Both the position numbers and the translations under genes were made by a program. Shown here one piece after another: positions 44,450 to 53,259 of a DNA stretch of 64,000 nt. Below the pieces are notes generated by a model, which saw only the letters and a list, made by a program, of their open reading frames with translations, ran no database searches and was not told the origin of the DNA. Source of the stretch: Arthrobacter sp. N199823 (GTDB taxonomy: Bacteria; Actinomycetota; Actinomycetes; Actinomycetales; Micrococcaceae); the NCBI RefSeq assembly GCF_002929705.1, contig NZ_PJIN01000009.1, forward strand, positions 1-64,000, given 5' to 3'. Numbering within the stretch: the first letter of the stretch is position 1; every line of letters begins with the position of its first letter.

Positions 44450-45110
44450 GCCGGGAGTTGCCTACCCGCCTGAGCCATGGCTTCTCCAGGGTAACTTCGC
44501 TGTAGGTGTGTTTCTGGTGCCCCTCCGTGTGATCCCGGAGGACGTGCTGGCCAAGTTGCCAGCGGGGTCGCACCCGCTGGTGCTGGCGGGCCGGGCAGTC
44601 GTGGGAGTGGCCGCTGTGCGCTACAAACCCGGGGGCGTTCTCGCCTACGACGAGTTGCTCGTGGCGTTGCCAGTGGTACACCACGCTCGCCTTGCGGTGA
44701 CTATCCCACAGATTTGGGTGAGTTCTCCGGCGTCGCGCGCTGGAGGGAGGGCACTATGGGGGATTCCCAAGGAACTCATGACGGCACATCGGCACCACAC
44801 CGGGCGCAGGCTGCAGGCGTTATACCGCTCCGAGAGCCGTGCCATCCTCGCGGAGACGAGCGTACTCGTGCGCAGGCGTCTCCCAGGAAGGTGGCGCCTG
44901 CCGCTGCCTACTGTGCAGCGTGCGCCGGACTACCTCATCCGGTCCTCGACGTTCATCCGGTCCTCGAACTCCGTGAGGGGGAGTCTGCACCTGGCGCACA
45001 CGGAATGGACGTTTGAATCGGCGTTGTCCTGGCTCCAAGGCCACCGCCCAGTTCTGGGTGCCGCGATTACCCAGGCCTCTGTCGTCTTTGGCGCACGCGT
45101 CCAGCGCTGA
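44439..45110 (+). CDS. Acetoacetate decarboxylase-fold protein
   Basis: 223 residues from the ATG at 44439, overlapping the ligase stop by eleven bases. Segments PPEPWLLQGNFAVGVFLVP and YDELLVALPV (~60-70), together with WGIPKELM, match the ADC beta-barrel family. A Lys is present in WGIPKEL where family members place the Schiff-base lysine, but many homologues are not decarboxylases. Its role may be substrate binding, aldol-type chemistry or decarboxylation of a beta-keto acid. It is the last gene of the operon. Confidence 0.7.
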   Translation: MQGEPGVAYPPEPWLLQGNFAVGVFLVPLRVIPEDVLAKLPAGSHPLVLAGRAVVGVAAVRYKPGGVLAYDELLVALPVVHHARLAVTIPQIWVSSPASRAGGRALWGIPKELMTAHRHHTGRRLQALYRSESRAILAETSVLVRRRLPGRWRLPLPTVQRAPDYLIRSSTFIRSSNSVRGSLHLAHTEWTFESALSWLQGHRPVLGAAITQASVVFGARVQR

Positions 45111-45131
45111 GCCTGGACCGTTCCGCAATCA

Positions 45132-45310
45132 GTGAACTGGCCACTGGATCTCGGTTGTGGCCGCGGCAGCTACACTCCCGAGCTGGCTCTGCTCGAGTGG
45201 GACGTTCCTGGAATTGATGCCGCCCCGAGGCGATGGCCGGGGCGCAAGCCCGCGGCCATGCAGCAGCGCGTTTTGTCCTGAACGATGCAACGGCGCTTTG
45301 CTCGCGCCCT
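45132..45310 (+). pseudogene. Decayed SAM-dependent methyltransferase fragment
   Basis: The frame from the GTG at 45132 encodes WPLDLGCGRGSYTPELALLE, a clear SAM-binding motif I, followed by WDVPGIDA (motif II). It then stops at 45279-45281. A second frame over ~45240-45310 encodes ARFVLNDATAL, which matches the next segment of the same family, so a frameshift has split the gene. The rest is missing. It overlaps only the last bases of the antisense HAD gene. Confidence 0.7.
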
Positions 45311-45989
45311 AGAGCAAGGTGATCTGAATCTGACCATCCGGAAGTACCTCGGCGCTCACTGCGGACAGACTGCCCACCACATGATCGGCGTCGAGATCGC
45401 TTGCAGCGCTAGTGCCCGCCACCGCCAGCGTCACGGCACCGGCGGCACGGCCCGAGGCCAGACCTGCGGGGGCATCCTCCACGACGAGGCAGCGGTTGAT
45501 GTCTACCCCGAGCCGGCTGGCTCCCAGCAAGAACGGCTCAGGATGCGGTTTGCCGTGGGTCACGTGATCGGCAGTGACCATGAGAGCTGGCCCGGCGATG
45601 CCTGCTGCACTCATGCGCGTCTGTGCCAGCCCGCTGGTGCACGAGGTGACAATGGTCCAGGCGCCGTCCGGCAGTGACCCCAGTAGTTCCACGGCTCCGT
45701 CCTTGCGGACCACGCCGTTGGTATCGGCCATTTCCAAGGCCTTGATCAGTTCGAACGCATCAGACTGCCGGTCCGCTTCGATGAACTGCTCAACGAGGGC
45801 CTGTGCCGGAACTCCATTAGAACCGTAGCTAAAGTTCTCCAGCCCCATCTGCTCGCCCCAAAGGCGCCAAGCACGCTCGGTGGCCGGCGTTGAATCAATC
45901 AGAGTTCCGTCCAGGTCGAACAGCACGGCATCAACTCTGAAGCGCCGCGGTGAACCATTCCGGGCAGAGGCATCATCATGAATCGTCAT
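45309..45989 (-). CDS. HAD-superfamily sugar/glycerol phosphatase-like hydrolase
   Basis: 226 residues. Motif I is FDLDGTLIDSTPA (two Asp nucleophile/acid), motif II TSCTSGLA, Lys in THGKPHPEPF, and motif III VVEDAPAGLASG; the helical cap marks HAD-IA. Closest types are beta-phosphoglucomutase-like phosphatases and glycerol-3-phosphatase/2-deoxyglucose-6-phosphatase. Substrate not assignable. Transcribed alone leftward. Confidence 0.85.
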   Translation of the reverse strand: MTIHDDASARNGSPRRFRVDAVLFDLDGTLIDSTPATERAWRLWGEQMGLENFSYGSNGVPAQALVEQFIEADRQSDAFELIKALEMADTNGVVRKDGAVELLGSLPDGAWTIVTSCTSGLAQTRMSAAGIAGPALMVTADHVTHGKPHPEPFLLGASRLGVDINRCLVVEDAPAGLASGRAAGAVTLAVAGTSAASDLDADHVVGSLSAVSAEVLPDGQIQITLL

Positions 45990-46088
45990 GGCACCACACT
46001 AGCCGTGGCTGGCCCGCAGGAGGCAGTCGATCTTCCGCGCGCCGTGTACTGTCAACGTGGGTGAGGAAGCGGATGAGGAGACCCTTGT

Positions 46089-46772
46089 ATGAGTGAGCTT
46101 GACGAATGGTTTGACAGCGTTGATCCAGCGATGCTGCAACGGTTGACTGATGGAAAGCAACTTCGGGACGGGTTTGCCCGCTTCATGCTCAACTACCAAT
46201 TCGCGATTGACGAGATCATGACAAAGATCAACATTCTCAGAACCGAATTTGAGCACCTGCACGATTACAGCCCCATTGAGCATGTAAATTCCCGGCTGAA
46301 GTCGCCTGAGAGTCTCCTGCTCAAGGCCAAAAATCGGGATCTTGGGCTGAATCTCGAGTCGATCAGAGACGGTGTGCTGGACATTGCCGGGGTGCGCATT
46401 GTCTGCAGTTTTGTCTCGGATGCTTATTGGCTGGCCGAGATGCTCAGCTCGCAACGAGACATTACTGTGGTGACCACCAAGGACTATATTGCCCATCCCA
46501 AACCCAACGGCTACAAGAGCCTGCATCTGATTGTGAAAGTGCCGGTATTCCTTTCGGAATCTGTGCAGAACGTGCACGTTGAGGTGCAGATTCGCACCGT
46601 GGCGATGGACTTTTGGGCAAGCCTGGAACACAAGATCTATTACAAATATGAGCACGCCATACCGAAGGACATCCTCCTGGAACTTCAGGAAGCAGCTGTC
46701 GTTGCCAGCCAGCTCGATTCGAAGATGGAACGGCTGCACAATGAAGTGCACGGACCCACCTCGCGGCGCTGA
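46089..46772 (+). CDS. Small alarmone synthetase (RelA/SpoT domain, RelQ-like)
   Basis: 227 residues, ATG with AGGAG upstream. The synthetase domain alone is present: RLKSPESLLLK, the GVRIVCSF segment with the Arg/Asp region, HPKPNGYKSLHL and EVQIRTVAMDFWASLEHKIYY. There is no hydrolase or TGS/ACT domain, so it makes (p)ppGpp or pGpp from GTP/GDP and ATP without degrading it. A C-terminal helix of ~25 residues may mediate oligomerisation, as in RelQ tetramers. It converges on the lysoplasmalogenase gene. Confidence 0.9.
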   Translation: MSELDEWFDSVDPAMLQRLTDGKQLRDGFARFMLNYQFAIDEIMTKINILRTEFEHLHDYSPIEHVNSRLKSPESLLLKAKNRDLGLNLESIRDGVLDIAGVRIVCSFVSDAYWLAEMLSSQRDITVVTTKDYIAHPKPNGYKSLHLIVKVPVFLSESVQNVHVEVQIRTVAMDFWASLEHKIYYKYEHAIPKDILLELQEAAVVASQLDSKMERLHNEVHGPTSRR

Positions 46773-46790
46773 AGGTGCTCCGGCTGTAAC

Positions 46791-47474
46791 TTACTTGCTG
46801 GACCGTCGGGTTAGCAATGCACCGGCAATGATCAGCCCCTGTCCCACTGTGTAGGTGACCATGACCATGCCGCTGGTCCATTCAGGCATGAGCTCGAGGG
46901 CAAAGATTCTGAAGGCCAGTATGGTGTCTGAGGCCAGAAAGAAGGCGCCACCCCACATGATCATTGTGTTGCAGCGGGTTGACAGGGCTGCCGTTGTTCC
47001 CAGCACCAAACCGTAGGCTGCCACAGCAGGAGCCAGGCTTCCAGCCCGGGGCCAGAGGATGCTCAGCAACACAGCCCACCAGAGAAGGAAGATCAGCGCC
47101 CAAAGGGGCAACGGGCGGAGAGCCAAATGACGCCAGAAAACTCGTATGTAGCATAGGTGTGCCACAGCAAAGAACGCCAGCATCATAGGCAGTGTCGGGG
47201 CAAAGGGGAAGAAAGTGCCAGCGCCGTCGCCCAACCAGGAAAAGAACAGTCCCGCGAGCAACAGCCGAAAGACTGCCGTGTTGCCGAGCCGAGGCCTGCC
47301 CCATATGGCGGCCAGAATCAAGGCCGGCATAAGTGCCAGTTTGGTGGGTCCGGCAATGGCCTCCATCCCGATAAACAGCGCGGCGCAGTGGACAGCTGAG
47401 GCGAGAATAAAAGGTGCAAAGCCCCACCACAAGGGCCGGGGTGGGCGTTTTTGCACTACTAATTCAGCTGACAT
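46791..47474 (-). CDS. YhhN family membrane protein (lysoplasmalogenase-like)
   Basis: 227 residues with about eight hydrophobic segments. FLVGDGAGTFF-like (WLGDGAGTFFPF) and FFLASDTILAFR near the C-terminus match the two conserved Asp-containing motifs of the YhhN/TMEM86 family. Eukaryotic members hydrolyse the vinyl-ether bond of lysoplasmalogen; the bacterial role is less certain. ATG with GGGAG upstream. Confidence 0.82.
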   Translation of the reverse strand: MSAELVVQKRPPRPLWWGFAPFILASAVHCAALFIGMEAIAGPTKLALMPALILAAIWGRPRLGNTAVFRLLLAGLFFSWLGDGAGTFFPFAPTLPMMLAFFAVAHLCYIRVFWRHLALRPLPLWALIFLLWWAVLLSILWPRAGSLAPAVAAYGLVLGTTAALSTRCNTMIMWGGAFFLASDTILAFRIFALELMPEWTSGMVMVTYTVGQGLIIAGALLTRRSSK

Positions 47475-47562
47475 GAGTCTCCCTGCTGGCGGCCGTGCTG
47501 CCTCGCCATTGCTGGAGGAGACCTAGACTTGGCAGGACTCCGGGGTGGAAAGGAACGCGGCA

Positions 47563-48243
47563 ATGGATAAATATGATGTAAAAAAGGCATGCAAGGCGTT
47601 GTACGCGCCCTCCGCCAAGGAATTCGCCATGGTTGACGTGCCCGTGACCCGCTATCTGGCAATTGATGGTCAGGGCGATCCCAACGTTGAGCTTGCCTAC
47701 ATCCAGGCAGTGGAGGCGCTGTATTCCGTGTCCTATGCGTTGAAGTTTCACAGCAAAAAGGTGCTTGGTCGGGACTATGTGGTGGCGCCCTTGGAAGGGC
47801 TGTGGTGGGCGGAAGACATGGCCGCATTCACTGCCGGTGACGGGGCAGAGCGGGATAAGTCCAGCTGGGACTGGACTATGATGATCAGTCAGCCCGAATG
47901 GATCACCACCGACGTTGTGGCGGAGATCCTGGAGCAGGTGGCTGCCAAAAAGCAGTTGCCCGGACTTCGCAGTATTCGCGTTGCCGAACTCGCCGAGGGC
48001 TTGTCTGTGCAGATTCTCCATGTTGGCTCCTATGACGACGAGGGTCCGGTCTTGGAGAGACTGCACCATGAGTTCATGCCCGCCAACAATCTTGTCTTCA
48101 ACGGTAAGCACCATGAGATTTACCTCGGTGATCCGCGCCGGGCGGCCCCGGAAAAGTTGCGGACCATCCTGCGCCAGCCAGTGGCACCCGCCGGCGGTGC
48201 GAACCCTGCCGCACCAGCCGACGAGTCCGTTCCTAGCTCCTGA
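47563..48243 (+). CDS. GyrI-like small-molecule-binding domain protein
   Basis: 226 residues from the ATG at 47563, preceded by AAAGGAA; a GTG at 47545 is less likely. The segment VPVTRYLAIDGQGDPN and the long central stretch with YALKFHSKKVLGRDYVVAPLEGLWW match the GyrI-like fold, which binds hydrophobic or cationic small molecules. No DNA-binding domain is attached. The last bases overlap the antisense acyl-CoA dehydrogenase stop by eleven. Confidence 0.8.
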   Translation: MDKYDVKKACKALYAPSAKEFAMVDVPVTRYLAIDGQGDPNVELAYIQAVEALYSVSYALKFHSKKVLGRDYVVAPLEGLWWAEDMAAFTAGDGAERDKSSWDWTMMISQPEWITTDVVAEILEQVAAKKQLPGLRSIRVAELAEGLSVQILHVGSYDDEGPVLERLHHEFMPANNLVFNGKHHEIYLGDPRRAAPEKLRTILRQPVAPAGGANPAAPADESVPSS

Positions 48244-50029
48244 CCTTGCGGCCGGTCCCTGCCAGACTATGTGCGTCCAGTGCGAATAGATCCTGCGCAC
48301 CAGCCGTGGCTGCACCCAGCAGGCCGGCGCTTTGGGGCAGAATCTGTTGGGCGTAGAAACGGGCCAGCACCAGCTGCTCGTTCGCCAGCCGCGCATCACC
48401 CGTCTTTGCCGCGGCCACGGCCGCCCGCGCCAACATCCAGGCACTCGTGCACAGCCCCCACATGCGCAGATAGGGTGTGGAGCCGGCCAGGACGGCGTTC
48501 GGGTCACCTTGGCCAGTGCGGAGCATCCAGTGGGTTGCTGTTTCCAGCGCCGTGAACTGGCGTTCCAGTTCCTCACGGATCCCCGTGAAATCTGACCCCG
48601 CCAGCGCCAGGTCGGCCTCAATCTCACGCATAGTGGCGTGGAATTCCAGAACGGAGGCCCCGCCCCGGACGCCGAGCTTGCGGCCCACGAGGTCTGCTGC
48701 CTGGATGCCGTTGGTGCCCTCGTAGATGGCCGCGATCCGTACGTCACGCACATGCTGGGCGGCCCCGGTCTCCTCAATGAAGCCCATCCCGCCGTGGATC
48801 TGCAGCGCAAGGGAGGTGAGCTCGTTGCCCATGTCAGTGCCGAAGGATTTGCAGATGGGCGTTAGGAGTCCCACAATCTCATCGGCTCGTGACCGGACGC
48901 CGGGATCCGGATCCAGCAGGCTCTTATCCACATAGCTGGCGTCAAGCAGCATGAGGTAGCGAAGGGCGGCAATGCTGGCACGCTGGGTCAACAGCATGCG
49001 GCGTACATCAGGGAAGTCGATGATGGCTGAACTCTCGCCGCTGGCGCCGATGGCCAGGCCTTGTTGGCGCTGCTGGGCGTACTCCAGTGACTGCTGGTAG
49101 GCGCGCTCGGCCAGCGAGACGCCTTGCGATCCCACGCCAAGACGGGCAGCGTTCATCATGACGAACATGATGCGCATGCCCTTGTTCTCCTCACCGATCA
49201 AGTACCCGGTGGCGTTTTCATAGGAGAGCACGCACGTGGGGGAGGCGTGGATGCCCATCTTGTGTTCGAGTGAAACGGTTTCCACAGGGTTGCGGTCCCC
49301 AAGTGTTCCGTCGTCATTCACTAGACGCTTGGGGACAATGAAGCAGGAGATCCCGCGCGTGCCTGCGGGAGCATCGGGGGTGCGGGCCAGCACCAGGTGG
49401 ACAATTTGCTCGGCCATGTCGTGGTTGCCGTAGGTGATGAAGATCTTTTGTCCTGTGATGGCGTAGCTGCCATCGGCATTCTTGAGCGCACGGGTACTCA
49501 AGGCGCCCACGTCGGAGCCAGCCTGTGGCTCGGTGAGGTTCATGGTGCCCGTCCATTCGCCGCTGACCATCTTCGGTAGGTAGCGGTTTTTGAGCTCGTC
49601 GCTGCCGTAGTGCAGGACGGCGTCAATGGCGCCCTGGGTGAGCAGCGGGCACAGCGAGAAAGCCATATTGGCGCTGGTCATGATTTCCTGGATGGCTAGC
49701 CCAATAGTGCGCGGGAACCCGCCGCCACCATATTCCTCGGGCAGCGGCACGGAACCCCATCCGGCGTCGACGTATTGCTGATAGGCGTCCTTGAAACCGT
49801 CAGGCGTCTTGACCGTCCCATCCGGTTGCAGGACAGATCCTTGTTGGTCACCTGATTGGTTGAGGGGTGCAATCACCTCGGCAACGAACTCACCGCATTG
49901 TTCAAGAAGTTCGACGGCGGTGGCGAGGTCGGCGTGTTCGTACCCGGGCATTTTGGCAATGTCCGGATACCCCACAACATGCTCAAGGGCGAAGGCGATA
50001 TCTGCAATTGGCGGCTGGTATTGGCTCAT
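48233..50029 (-). CDS. Acyl-CoA dehydrogenase, long form
   Basis: 598 residues, longer than typical ~390-residue enzymes because of a ~200-residue C-terminal extension, as in FadE-type long-chain enzymes of actinobacteria. Motifs TMNLTEPQAGSDVGALST (FAD/substrate, ~158-175) and QIHGGMGFIEETGAAQHVRDVRI (~412) are intact. A TTACTAACCAGTAA palindrome 46 bases upstream of the start is a likely operator. Physiologically it would act in fatty acid beta-oxidation. Confidence 0.9.
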   Translation of the reverse strand: MSQYQPPIADIAFALEHVVGYPDIAKMPGYEHADLATAVELLEQCGEFVAEVIAPLNQSGDQQGSVLQPDGTVKTPDGFKDAYQQYVDAGWGSVPLPEEYGGGGFPRTIGLAIQEIMTSANMAFSLCPLLTQGAIDAVLHYGSDELKNRYLPKMVSGEWTGTMNLTEPQAGSDVGALSTRALKNADGSYAITGQKIFITYGNHDMAEQIVHLVLARTPDAPAGTRGISCFIVPKRLVNDDGTLGDRNPVETVSLEHKMGIHASPTCVLSYENATGYLIGEENKGMRIMFVMMNAARLGVGSQGVSLAERAYQQSLEYAQQRQQGLAIGASGESSAIIDFPDVRRMLLTQRASIAALRYLMLLDASYVDKSLLDPDPGVRSRADEIVGLLTPICKSFGTDMGNELTSLALQIHGGMGFIEETGAAQHVRDVRIAAIYEGTNGIQAADLVGRKLGVRGGASVLEFHATMREIEADLALAGSDFTGIREELERQFTALETATHWMLRTGQGDPNAVLAGSTPYLRMWGLCTSAWMLARAAVAAAKTGDARLANEQLVLARFYAQQILPQSAGLLGAATAGAQDLFALDAHSLAGTGRKVRS

Positions 50030-50461
50030 AATCGTCAGCGTACCGTGGGAGGAGCCGTTTGTGGAGGAAATTTGTTACTAACCAGTAATGTTGCGTGGAT
50101 CACGCTTCAATGAGGGCCCGCGAATGGCTGCGCTCCATGTGACATGTGGCTCAAAGGGCCTCCTCGATGCACGCCTTCGGCGCTGTCGCAGGTAGTGTTC
50201 TTGATAGCCAAGGCGCTCTTCTCAGAGTTAGCGGCGGTTAGGCCCGTATGAGTATCTCGCCGATGCTCTGCGGGTCGTCTTAGTTTAAAGCCCGGGTGTG
50301 GAGCGCTCCGCCCGCCGCGATGGCGTGTTCGTCATGATCTCGCGAAGGCCGCTCCCACCAGAGATTGCGGCGCTAGAATCATCTCTCAAAGTATGATCAG
50401 GGCGGGTTCTGCCAAAGCCTGGGGCTTATGGGACCGCGGCCCTACTTCTGGGGGAAAACAC
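50030..50461. other. Intergenic region between the acyl-CoA dehydrogenase and LAL regulator genes
   Basis: 432 bases. Apart from the palindrome at 50075-50088 and the GGGGGAAA ribosome site next to 50462, I find no gene. Several short open frames exist but none has a ribosome site or protein-like composition. It could contain degraded sequence, since it is long for a divergent promoter region. Confidence 0.55.
50075..50088. promoter_or_regulatory. Palindromic operator-like site upstream of the long acyl-CoA dehydrogenase
   Basis: TTACTAACCAGTAA is an inverted repeat with five-base half-sites (TTACT and AGTAA) around four bases. TetR-type fatty-acid regulators in actinobacteria often recognise TTACT-spaced palindromes. 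No regulator gene for it is in the window apart from the distant tetR. Confidence 0.45.
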
Positions 50462-53005
50462 ATGGTCTCGCAAAAATCCTTGAAGCACGCCTTGCCGCCT
50501 CGTGTTCACTGGCCCATCGTGGGCCGCGAAGACGAGGTGGCATTACTGGTCCACCGGTTGAGCTCCGGCAGCGGCGGAGTGGTTGTCATGGGCTCCGCCG
50601 GCATGGGCAAATCAACAGTTGTGGCAGCCGCCCTGGCGCAGCTGCGGACCAGCAACGCGGTGGTTGACCTGCCAGCACCCGCAGAGGCGTCGGGGGCCCT
50701 CCCATATGTGGATCAATGGCTGGGTATCACCACGCCGGCTAACACCGCTGTCGAGACTGTGGTGGAGCAAATCAAAGTTCATCTCGGTCCCGAAGTGGTT
50801 GCCACGTCGCCAATAATTGGCCTGGATGACCTCCACTTGGTGGACAACTTCAGTGCGGGGGTACTGAGCCGGCTCGTCACGAACGGGGTGATCCGGCTGG
50901 TGGGCACGGCACGCGAGGACCCCGGTCTGCCGTCAGCGTTTGATGCCCTGTGGCGCTCCGGCCAGATCGACAGGACGGACCTGGTGCCTCTGGGATACGA
51001 GTCCATCCGCCTGATCCTGCGTGAGGCACTGCCAGGCCCGGCCTCGAACGACATGGCCTACAAGCTCTGGGAATGCACTGCCGGCAACCCTCTGCACCTA
51101 CGAGAATTGCTGTATTCCATTGTTGAAGCGGGCGATGTCACTTACGCCGAACATGCTTGGGTCTGGACGGCGCCGCTGCGCACGGACCGCAGGCTCACCG
51201 ATCTACTGGCATCTGACATCGGCGCCTTGAGCAGCCCCGAACGTGATGTGGTGGATTTGGTGGCCATGGCTGAAAGCGTCTCCTTGAGCCTGTTGGCGCC
51301 CTCGGCGACGGACGATGTTCTGCGTGACCTCGTGGAACGCGGTCTGATTGTCATTGCCGAATACCAAGGGGATCAGAAGGCAAGGATCGGCCACCCCCTC
51401 TACGCGGAAACCTTGCGTTCCCTGTTGTACCCGCGCCGCAGGCGGGAACTTTTCGAAGTGCTTCCGGAGCCCGTTCCCGGACGGCATTCTGCGCGGGAAC
51501 TGTGCCGATGGGTCGAATGGGCACTGGAATGCTCACTCATGCCCAGCGTGCCGACCCTACTGGCTGCCGGGGCTGCCTATGAGGCGTTTTCTCAGCCCTC
51601 GCTTGCGGCACCGCTGGCCGCCTTGGCCTTGGCGCATCAGCAGCTCCAGATACCCGAAAGAATCGTGGCCCTTTTACTCAGTGCCAGGGCCAACCGCGAC
51701 GCCGGATGGTCAGAGAGTGCCGAGGCGGACCTTGAATCTCTGCTCGCCTTGGAGACGGATGGTCATATCCTCGCAGAATCCGTGAAGGTGGCCATGGCCA
51801 GGATTAAGGCTGATTTGCGCCTGCTGCACTATGCCGACTTTGATGGAGGCCTTGAGGTCTTGGCGACAGTGGCCAAACAGCTAGAACCTGGCGGGGTTGG
51901 TGCCGCGGAACTCGCCGTAGAGCAGCTGAGCCGGCTGGGATTCGGCGGCCGTCATGCTGAAGTGTTGGCTGCCTACGGCCCACAGCTTGCGGCCGCAGAC
52001 ATCCCTGCCAACTTGATCCTCGCGGCACCGTACATTTATGCTTTGGCTCAATCAGGGCGGGCTGAGGAAGCGCTGGAACTGGCGGATATCAGTGTCAAAC
52101 TAGTGGGCCCGGAACACGCCGAATTCCCCTTGCTGCGGGCTTCCCTTATGGCGGCGCGGTTTTGGGCTGCCGTATGGGCTGGTCGGCCTGATTTGGCGGT
52201 GACCCTGCCGGACTATGTTGAAGACGGAATCCAGCGGCACCATTCTGCGCTGTACCAAACCGGCGCGGGCTACATTTGTCTATTCTTTGGGGCTTGGGAG
52301 CAGGCCGTCGCTGAACTACGTGGCGGGCTCTCACGCATGGGACTGTCGGCGCCGACGGGCCTGGAGGCGATGGCGTGGGCGGGGCTGGCTCAAGGTCATG
52401 CCATGCGAGGTGAACGCCAGGAAGCCATCCATGCCTGCCAGCAGTTTGGGTTGCTTGCCCCAGCCATGGACCGCAGCGTAGAAGTTGACAGCCGATACCG
52501 AATTCTCGTGACAAAACTTGCGGTGGGTGCCGGTGAGCTGCCCCAGCTGACCGAGGACTATACGGCGTGGGCGCGGAGTCATGGATTGAGTCATGGCGTC
52601 CTGTTGGGGCTCCACCTGCAAATCGTGCTGGCGTCACCGGGCCAGCGTGCGCCGCTCATGTCCGCTCTGACTGATGCGGCCAGCGCCGTTCAGGGGCAGT
52701 TGCCGCCAGCCCTGATGGTCCATGCCCAGGCACTCTCCGACGGCGATCCCGGTGCTGTCAATGCTGCGGTGGCTGCTCTGTGTCAGCTGGGTATCTGGCT
52801 TCCCATCTCGGCAAAAAGCCTAGAGTTGACGCGCCGGCAGCAGGAGATTGCTGCGCTGGTTGCCGCAGGTTTGTCGAACAAATCCATTGCGCAGAAATTG
52901 GGCATCTCGGTGCGCACGGTGGACACTCATTTGAGCCACATCTTTGCCCGAGCTGGCGTCAACACCAGAGCAGAACTCACAGGAGTGCTGACGGCTACGC
53001 TTTAG
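50462..53005 (+). CDS. LuxR-family regulator with N-terminal ATPase (LAL type)
   Basis: 847 residues from the ATG at 50462, which has GGGGGAAA upstream; an ATG at 50393 is in frame but weaker. An AAA/STAND ATPase domain begins with WPIVGREDEV and Walker A MGSAGMGKSTVV (~40-51); GLDDLHLVD is the Walker B-like Asp. The middle ~300-750 is helical TPR-like. The C-terminal LuxR helix-turn-helix is ELTRRQQEIAALVAAGLSNKSIAQ... with RTVDTHLSHIF. LALs sense ligands such as sugars or antibiotics and activate nearby operons. No target is obvious here. Confidence 0.88.
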   Translation: MVSQKSLKHALPPRVHWPIVGREDEVALLVHRLSSGSGGVVVMGSAGMGKSTVVAAALAQLRTSNAVVDLPAPAEASGALPYVDQWLGITTPANTAVETVVEQIKVHLGPEVVATSPIIGLDDLHLVDNFSAGVLSRLVTNGVIRLVGTAREDPGLPSAFDALWRSGQIDRTDLVPLGYESIRLILREALPGPASNDMAYKLWECTAGNPLHLRELLYSIVEAGDVTYAEHAWVWTAPLRTDRRLTDLLASDIGALSSPERDVVDLVAMAESVSLSLLAPSATDDVLRDLVERGLIVIAEYQGDQKARIGHPLYAETLRSLLYPRRRRELFEVLPEPVPGRHSARELCRWVEWALECSLMPSVPTLLAAGAAYEAFSQPSLAAPLAALALAHQQLQIPERIVALLLSARANRDAGWSESAEADLESLLALETDGHILAESVKVAMARIKADLRLLHYADFDGGLEVLATVAKQLEPGGVGAAELAVEQLSRLGFGGRHAEVLAAYGPQLAAADIPANLILAAPYIYALAQSGRAEEALELADISVKLVGPEHAEFPLLRASLMAARFWAAVWAGRPDLAVTLPDYVEDGIQRHHSALYQTGAGYICLFFGAWEQAVAELRGGLSRMGLSAPTGLEAMAWAGLAQGHAMRGERQEAIHACQQFGLLAPAMDRSVEVDSRYRILVTKLAVGAGELPQLTEDYTAWARSHGLSHGVLLGLHLQIVLASPGQRAPLMSALTDAASAVQGQLPPALMVHAQALSDGDPGAVNAAVAALCQLGIWLPISAKSLELTRRQQEIAALVAAGLSNKSIAQKLGISVRTVDTHLSHIFARAGVNTRAELTGVLTATL

Positions 53006-53176
53006 TGTTGCACCTTTCCCTGAGCCCGGGCCGCACACCCAACCCGTTCTCGGCAGACGATTCTGATGGATTTCACCTGCTGAAAGCAGATGGCGGGGCC
53101 AACCGAACGCCGCAGCATGTGATGCCAGACGAGCCGGAGATGCTGAGCAATAGACACGGCGGCCCTCCTCGCCAGC

Positions 53177-53258
53177 TGCCGGGCATGGCTCTCACCCTCA
53201 TCGAGGATGCAATAGTTGCTAATGTTTGCGCGAAACATTAGCAACTATTGAATCCTCG
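53177..53258. repeat. Palindromic repeat element, copy A
   Basis: A unit of about 70 bases shared almost exactly with copy B at 53574. Its core is an inverted repeat: 26-base arms 53202-53227 and 53233-53258, 25 of 26 matching, with spacer GCGCG. The start of the unit (TGCCGGGCATGGCTCTCACC) is also conserved between the copies. Confidence 0.85.
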
Positions 53259-53259
53259 A

